A DNA stretch of 14,665 bases, from assembly GCA_043784465.1 (NCBI GenBank), contig JAYVYJ010000338.1, positions 1 to 14,665 of the forward strand, given 5' to 3'. Position numbers and translations under genes: made by a program. Source of the stretch: Roseiarcus sp043784465. Lineage in GTDB: Bacteria > Pseudomonadota > Alphaproteobacteria > Rhizobiales > Beijerinckiaceae. This document shows positions 14,582 to 14,665 of this stretch, piece after piece (positions within the stretch are counted from its first letter, which is position 1; each line of letters starts with the position of its first letter). The notes under the pieces are model-generated. The model saw nothing but the letters and a program-made list of their open reading frames with translations, made no database searches and was not told where the DNA came from.

Positions 14582-14665
14582 TCATTTGGAGAGCGGCCTG
14601 ATTTCAGCGTCTTTTCGCCCTCCCGTCGGGTGAGCGGGGTGCCCGAAAATCTCGGATGAGCGCGG
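14582..14665 (-). other. Possible 3' end of an unidentified gene or intergenic repeat at the window edge
   Basis: On the minus strand a frame is open from the window edge for 27 codons, ending '...PTGGRKDAEIRPLSK' before TGA at 14582-14584. It looks like a plausible hydrophilic C-terminus but is too short to identify. It could equally be part of a repeated intergenic element. Between it and the MNT start (14472-14581) I see no gene, only a C/G-run near 14535-14542 and short AT-rich DNA just before the MNT start. Confidence 0.2.

Noticed and set aside
14076..14633. Plus-strand 185-residue ORF over the MNT/HepT region
   Set aside because: It is antisense to the MNT and HepT frames, which match their families on both sides of the stops. 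This ORF has no recognisable domain.

Overview
The window is high-GC DNA with tightly packed genes. Protein families and codon usage point to an alphaproteobacterium, probably of the Hyphomicrobiales. The evidence is a eukaryote-like dimeric NADP isocitrate dehydrogenase, a Rhizobium etli-type asparaginase, a CoxE-like VWA protein and a single-chain 5-oxoprolinase. No rRNA, tRNA, insertion sequence or CRISPR array was seen.

Layout. (1) 1-890: the last codons of an upstream gene overlap a polysaccharide-export ABC permease (KpsM/Wzm type), which ends at a hairpin facing the next operon. (2) 891-5112, minus strand: a compact operon read as metallophosphoesterase, small unidentified ORF, asparaginase, DUF998 membrane protein, Ppx/GppA phosphatase. 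The last three genes overlap by 4-8 bases and are probably translationally coupled. (3) 5191-8171, plus strand: a CoxE-like VWA protein, then icd, with a GNAT acetyltransferase starting inside the icd stop codon (GTGA). (4) 8235-12748, minus strand: a 1201-residue 5-oxoprolinase-type enzyme followed by a PdxI-like pyridoxal reductase. A YajO-like aldo/keto reductase is transcribed divergently at 12815-13792 from a shared 66-base promoter region. (5) 13826-14471, minus strand: a remnant MNT/HepT (nucleotidyltransferase/HEPN) toxin-antitoxin module in visibly AT-richer DNA. (6) 14472-14665: no complete gene, perhaps the 3' end of one running off the window.

Most genes are ordinary housekeeping or metabolic genes: TCA cycle, polyphosphate or (p)ppGpp turnover, amide hydrolysis, 5-oxoproline to glutamate, vitamin B6 salvage. 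No new multi-gene system is evident. The most notable result is in the MNT/HepT module. Read as annotated, it gives two truncated ORFs. Reading through one TAG in each gene restores the family-conserved C-terminus of MNT (with the usual overlap into HepT) and the N-terminus of HepT, with no frameshift. MNT also has Gly in place of the second Asp of its GSx10DxD motif. The simplest explanation is recent decay by point mutations. Secondary points are a perfect 15-bp tandem duplication in the acetyl-CoA-binding region of the GNAT gene, a MIDAS motif lacking its first Ser in the VWA protein, and a perfect inverted repeat just upstream of the metallophosphoesterase start.
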